Source: UBA4486 sp041984885
GTDB lineage: Bacteria; Pseudomonadota; Gammaproteobacteria; Eutrophobiales; Eutrophobiaceae
Direction of reading: 5' to 3'
DNA: 6,286 nucleotides
Assembly: GCA_041984885.1 (NCBI GenBank)
Contig: JBHIXH010000081.1
Span: forward strand, 1-6,286
The translations under genes and the position numbers were made by a program. Position 1 is the first letter of the stretch, and every line of letters starts with the position of its first letter. The notes under the pieces are model-generated. The model had not been told where the DNA came from. It searched no databases and saw only the letters and a list, made by a program, of their open reading frames with translations. This document shows, piece by piece, positions 4,538-6,286 of the stretch.

Positions 4538-5557
4538 TTAATATTGCCTTTCAACCGAGAACCGGGCCAGTGCTTGAAGCGCTTCCTTGTAAGGCGATGT
4601 CGGGATTGAGTGCAGACTCAATATCGCCTTTTCTGACTCCGATTTAGCCAGGGCGGCAGTGTATTCAATGGCGCCGGTCTCTGCAATCGCCTGCTGGATC
4701 GCCTTGATGTCTTCCAGTCCGCCATTGGTGATTGCATTGCGGATGGTCCGCGCCTGCGTCTCGGTGCCGTGCCACATGGCGTACAACAGTGGCAATGTCG
4801 GTTTGCCTTCAGACAGGTCATCGCCGATGTTTTTGCCCAGTTGTTTGCTGTTGGCATTGTAATCAAGCGCGTCGTCGATCAACTGGAACGCGGTGCCAAG
4901 ATGATTGCCATAGCGGGCCATCGCTTTTTCTTCCTGCTGAGGGCGATCGGAGATCACCGCGCCGAGTTGCGAGGCGGCTTCAAACAGTTTCGCAGTTTTG
5001 TTGTGTATCACGGCGAGATAGTTTTCCTCGGTGGTTGCCGGATCGTGCGCGTTCATTAATTGCTGTACCTCGCCCTCGGCGATCGTGTTCGTCGTTTTCG
5101 ACAGGATCTCCATCACCCGCATCGAATTGACATCGACCATCATCTGGAACGCACGTGAATAGAGGAAATCGCCGACGAGCACGCTCGCCTCGTTGCCCCA
5201 GAGCTGGTTTGCGGTTTCGCGACCACGGCGCAGTTTCGACGAATCGACGACGTCATCGTGCAATAGTGTCGCGGTATGAATAAATTCGAGGATCGCGGCC
5301 AGCTTGATATGTTTGTCGCCGCTATAGCCGAAATGACGCGATGACAGCAGCAACAGCGCCGGGCGCAGCCGCTTGCCACCACTATTAATAATGTAGTGCC
5401 CGAGCTGGTTGATCAGCACGATGTCGGAACGTAAATGCTGCTGTATGCACTCGTTGACCAGTGACATATCCTCGGCGATCAGGCGTTGAATCCGCTCGAT
5501 ACCAAATTTCGGGTGTAATGGTATGGTGGCGGTCGGGGCAGGGGGGATCGTCGTCAC
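4538..5557 (-). CDS. ispB: Long-chain all-trans polyprenyl diphosphate synthase (octaprenyl-type)
   Basis: The enzyme adds isopentenyl diphosphate units to farnesyl diphosphate to make the isoprenoid tail of ubiquinone and menaquinone, in the cytoplasm. From GTG 5557 the product is 339 residues; E. coli IspB has 323, with close similarity along the chain. GGKRLRP is at 60-66, the first Asp-rich motif DDVVD at 101-105, GEVQQLMN at 162-169, the second Asp-rich motif DDALD at 228-232 and GKPTLPLL at 251-258. A small residue (Ala) five positions before the first motif fits long-chain products; the exact length (C40 or other) is inferred from similarity. An in-frame ATG at 5614 would add 19 residues, but it has no ribosome binding site and those codons include AGG, AGA and ATA, unlike the rest. 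AGAGAG lies nine bases before GTG, so I prefer the GTG. The gene is divergent from rplU-rpmA, as in E. coli. Confidence 0.95.
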   Translation of the reverse strand: MTTIPPAPTATIPLHPKFGIERIQRLIAEDMSLVNECIQQHLRSDIVLINQLGHYIINSGGKRLRPALLLLSSRHFGYSGDKHIKLAAILEFIHTATLLHDDVVDSSKLRRGRETANQLWGNEASVLVGDFLYSRAFQMMVDVNSMRVMEILSKTTNTIAEGEVQQLMNAHDPATTEENYLAVIHNKTAKLFEAASQLGAVISDRPQQEEKAMARYGNHLGTAFQLIDDALDYNANSKQLGKNIGDDLSEGKPTLPLLYAMWHGTETQARTIRNAITNGGLEDIKAIQQAIAETGAIEYTAALAKSESEKAILSLHSIPTSPYKEALQALARFSVERQY

Positions 5558-5566
5558 GTGGTTTAT

Positions 5567-5572
5567 CTCTCT
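5567..5572 (-). promoter_or_regulatory. Weak ribosome binding site supporting the GTG start of ispB
   Basis: The - strand reads AGAGAG, nine bases before GTG 5557. The alternative ATG at 5614 has no purine-rich stretch at the right distance. Confidence 0.45.
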
Positions 5573-5596
5573 GAAATTCAATCTATTTTGCCTATA

Positions 5597-5654
5597 GACC
5601 GGAATAATTGCCATTCATTGCATTCGGACCGGATTTTGCTTGTAACCTCCGGTC
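5597..5654. promoter_or_regulatory. Three copies of GACCGGA in the ispB/rplU control region, operator-like
   Basis: GACCGGA occurs at 5597-5603 and 5627-5633 as direct copies 30 bases apart. Its exact inverse TCCGGTC is at 5648-5654, 21 bases from the second copy. These spacings are close to whole turns of the helix. The inverted pair brackets the -35 box of the rplU promoter. A regulator binding here could affect both divergent genes, but I know of no factor with this site. Confidence 0.45.
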
Positions 5655-5668
5655 AGATTTCATAAAAT
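5640..5668 (+). promoter_or_regulatory. Sigma-70 promoter for rplU-rpmA
   Basis: The -35 box TTGTAA (5640-5645) and -10 box TAAAAT (5663-5668) are separated by exactly 17 bases and match consensus at 4 of 6 and 5 of 6 positions. The start would be near 5675, giving a leader of about 40 bases before rplU. Confidence 0.7.
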
Positions 5669-5704
5669 CTGCGCCCTTTCAAAGCCCTGAACACAGAAAA
5701 TTTC

Positions 5705-5708
5705 GGAG
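5705..5708 (+). promoter_or_regulatory. Ribosome binding site of rplU
   Basis: GGAG lies six bases before ATG 5715, an ideal spacing. Confidence 0.8.
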
Positions 5709-5714
5709 TACATC

Positions 5715-6029
5715 ATGCAGGCGGTCATCAGAACAGGCGGAAAACAGTATAAAGTGGCTGAAGGCGACGTGTTGCGCGTCGAGAAACTGGCCGCAGACGA
5801 GGGCAAAAGCATCAAGATTTCCGATGTGCTCATGGTCATCGATGGCGAAAATGTCACCGTCGGCAAGCCACTGGTGAAGGGGGCCACGGTCAAGGCCAAG
5901 GTCCAGTCGCACGGTCGCGGTAAAAAGGTGAATATCATTAAATTCCGTCGCCGTAAGCACCATCGCAAGCAGATGGGGCATCGCCAGTCTTACACCGAAC
6001 TGGCCATCGAAGGCATCTCGGTTAAATAA
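5715..6029 (+). CDS. rplU: 50S ribosomal protein L21
   Basis: The 104-residue product is nearly the same length as E. coli L21 (103). It is a large-subunit protein that binds 23S rRNA. The N-terminus MQAVIRTGGKQYKV is typical, and the family signature near the C-terminus is clear: KFRRRKHHRKQMGHRQ followed by YTEL (about residues 76-95). It is the first gene of the rplU-rpmA operon, read from the promoter at 5640-5668, with rpmA starting 31 bases after the stop. The gene is intact with no unusual residues. Confidence 0.98.
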   Translation: MQAVIRTGGKQYKVAEGDVLRVEKLAADEGKSIKISDVLMVIDGENVTVGKPLVKGATVKAKVQSHGRGKKVNIIKFRRRKHHRKQMGHRQSYTELAIEGISVK

Positions 6030-6060
6030 ACGACAAAGATATCCAGAAGGTAAGCAGCAA

Positions 6061-6286
6061 TGGCACATAAAAAAGCAGGCGGCAGTACGAGAAACGGTCG
6101 CGATTCAGAATCCAAACGGCTCGGCGTCAAGCGTTTTGGCGGCGAGAGTGTCTCCGCCGGTAGCATCATCGTTCGCCAGCGCGGTACAAAATTTCATGCC
6201 GGTGACAACGTCGGCATTGGCAACGATCACACCCTGTTTGCGACTGCCGATGGCGAGGTCAAATTTGAGAAAAAAGGCCCGAAGCA
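6061..6286 (+). CDS. rpmA: 50S ribosomal protein L27, cut by the window end
   Basis: Seventy-five codons are visible out of about 85. The N-terminus MAHKKAGGSTRNGRDS is nearly identical to E. coli L27. This flexible arm reaches the peptidyl transferase centre of the ribosome. RFGGESV, RQRGTKFHAG, DHTLFA and KFEKKGPK follow in family order. The N-terminus starts directly with the mature sequence, so there is no cleavable leader of the Firmicutes type. AGAAGG lies ten bases before the ATG, and the gene follows rplU closely on the same strand, so the two are co-transcribed. Only the last ten or so residues are missing. Confidence 0.97.

Noticed and set aside
4372..4554. A 60-residue - strand reading frame with GVAQPGRAPRSGRGGRR
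   Set aside because: It is the translation of the tRNA-Pro gene, a well-known false protein. It also overlaps the end of ispB.
4732..5130. A 132-residue + strand frame inside ispB
   Set aside because: It is antisense to ispB with Arg/Cys/Ser-rich, domain-free content.
5558..5614. The 19-residue N-terminal extension of IspB from ATG 5614
   Set aside because: There is no ribosome binding site, the codons include AGG, AGA and ATA unlike the gene body, and E. coli IspB lacks it. It remains a possible but less likely start.
5660..6068. Long - strand frames (102 and 129 residues) opposite rplU
   Set aside because: They are shadows of rplU, which has the full L21 signature, promoter and ribosome binding site.

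Overview
The window looks like chromosomal DNA of a gammaproteobacterium, probably an environmental or metagenome-derived lineage. The divergent ispB | rplU-rpmA arrangement is the one known from gammaproteobacteria such as E. coli, and the IspB, L21 and L27 sequences resemble the E. coli proteins closely. A PEP-CTERM protein points to an aquatic or biofilm-forming lineage that has an exosortase elsewhere in the genome. A run of ten Ns at 367-376 shows the sequence is a scaffold with an assembly gap. I cannot name the genus.

Layout from left to right. (1) 1-424, + strand: the 3' part of an unrecognised multi-pass membrane protein, interrupted by the N gap. (2) About 425-1146: a clearly AT-rich stretch. 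It holds a broken or frameshifted gene (462-994) for a small membrane-anchored coiled-coil protein, with one in-frame TAA and a -1 frame change at an A8 run. (3) 1147-1809, +: an OmpA-family outer-membrane lipoprotein (YiaD-like) with its own rho-independent terminator. (4) 1982-3217, +: mgtE, a magnesium channel/transporter, ending toward a terminator at 3366-3398 shared with the convergent gene. (5) 3415-4020, -: a secreted PEP-CTERM protein, preceded by a near-consensus sigma-54 promoter at 4116-4131. (6) 4132-4414: a non-coding AT-rich stretch with a possible IHF site, short repeats and a decayed copy of a tRNA T-arm. (7) 4415-4491, -: tRNA-Pro(CGG). (8) 4538-5557, -: ispB, long-chain polyprenyl diphosphate synthase. 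(9) 5558-5714: the divergent control region, with a sigma-70 promoter for rplU and three copies of GACCGGA. (10) 5715-6029 rplU and 6061 to the window end rpmA, both +, forming the L21-L27 operon.

Most of the window is housekeeping: quinone side-chain synthesis, ribosomal proteins, a tRNA, Mg2+ transport and an envelope lipoprotein. The accessory parts are the AT-rich broken gene and the lone PEP-CTERM gene. I see no complete new multi-gene system. The observations most worth checking are the sigma-54 promoter of the PEP-CTERM gene, the broken AT-rich gene with its slippery A8 site, and the GACCGGA repeats in the ispB/rplU control region.
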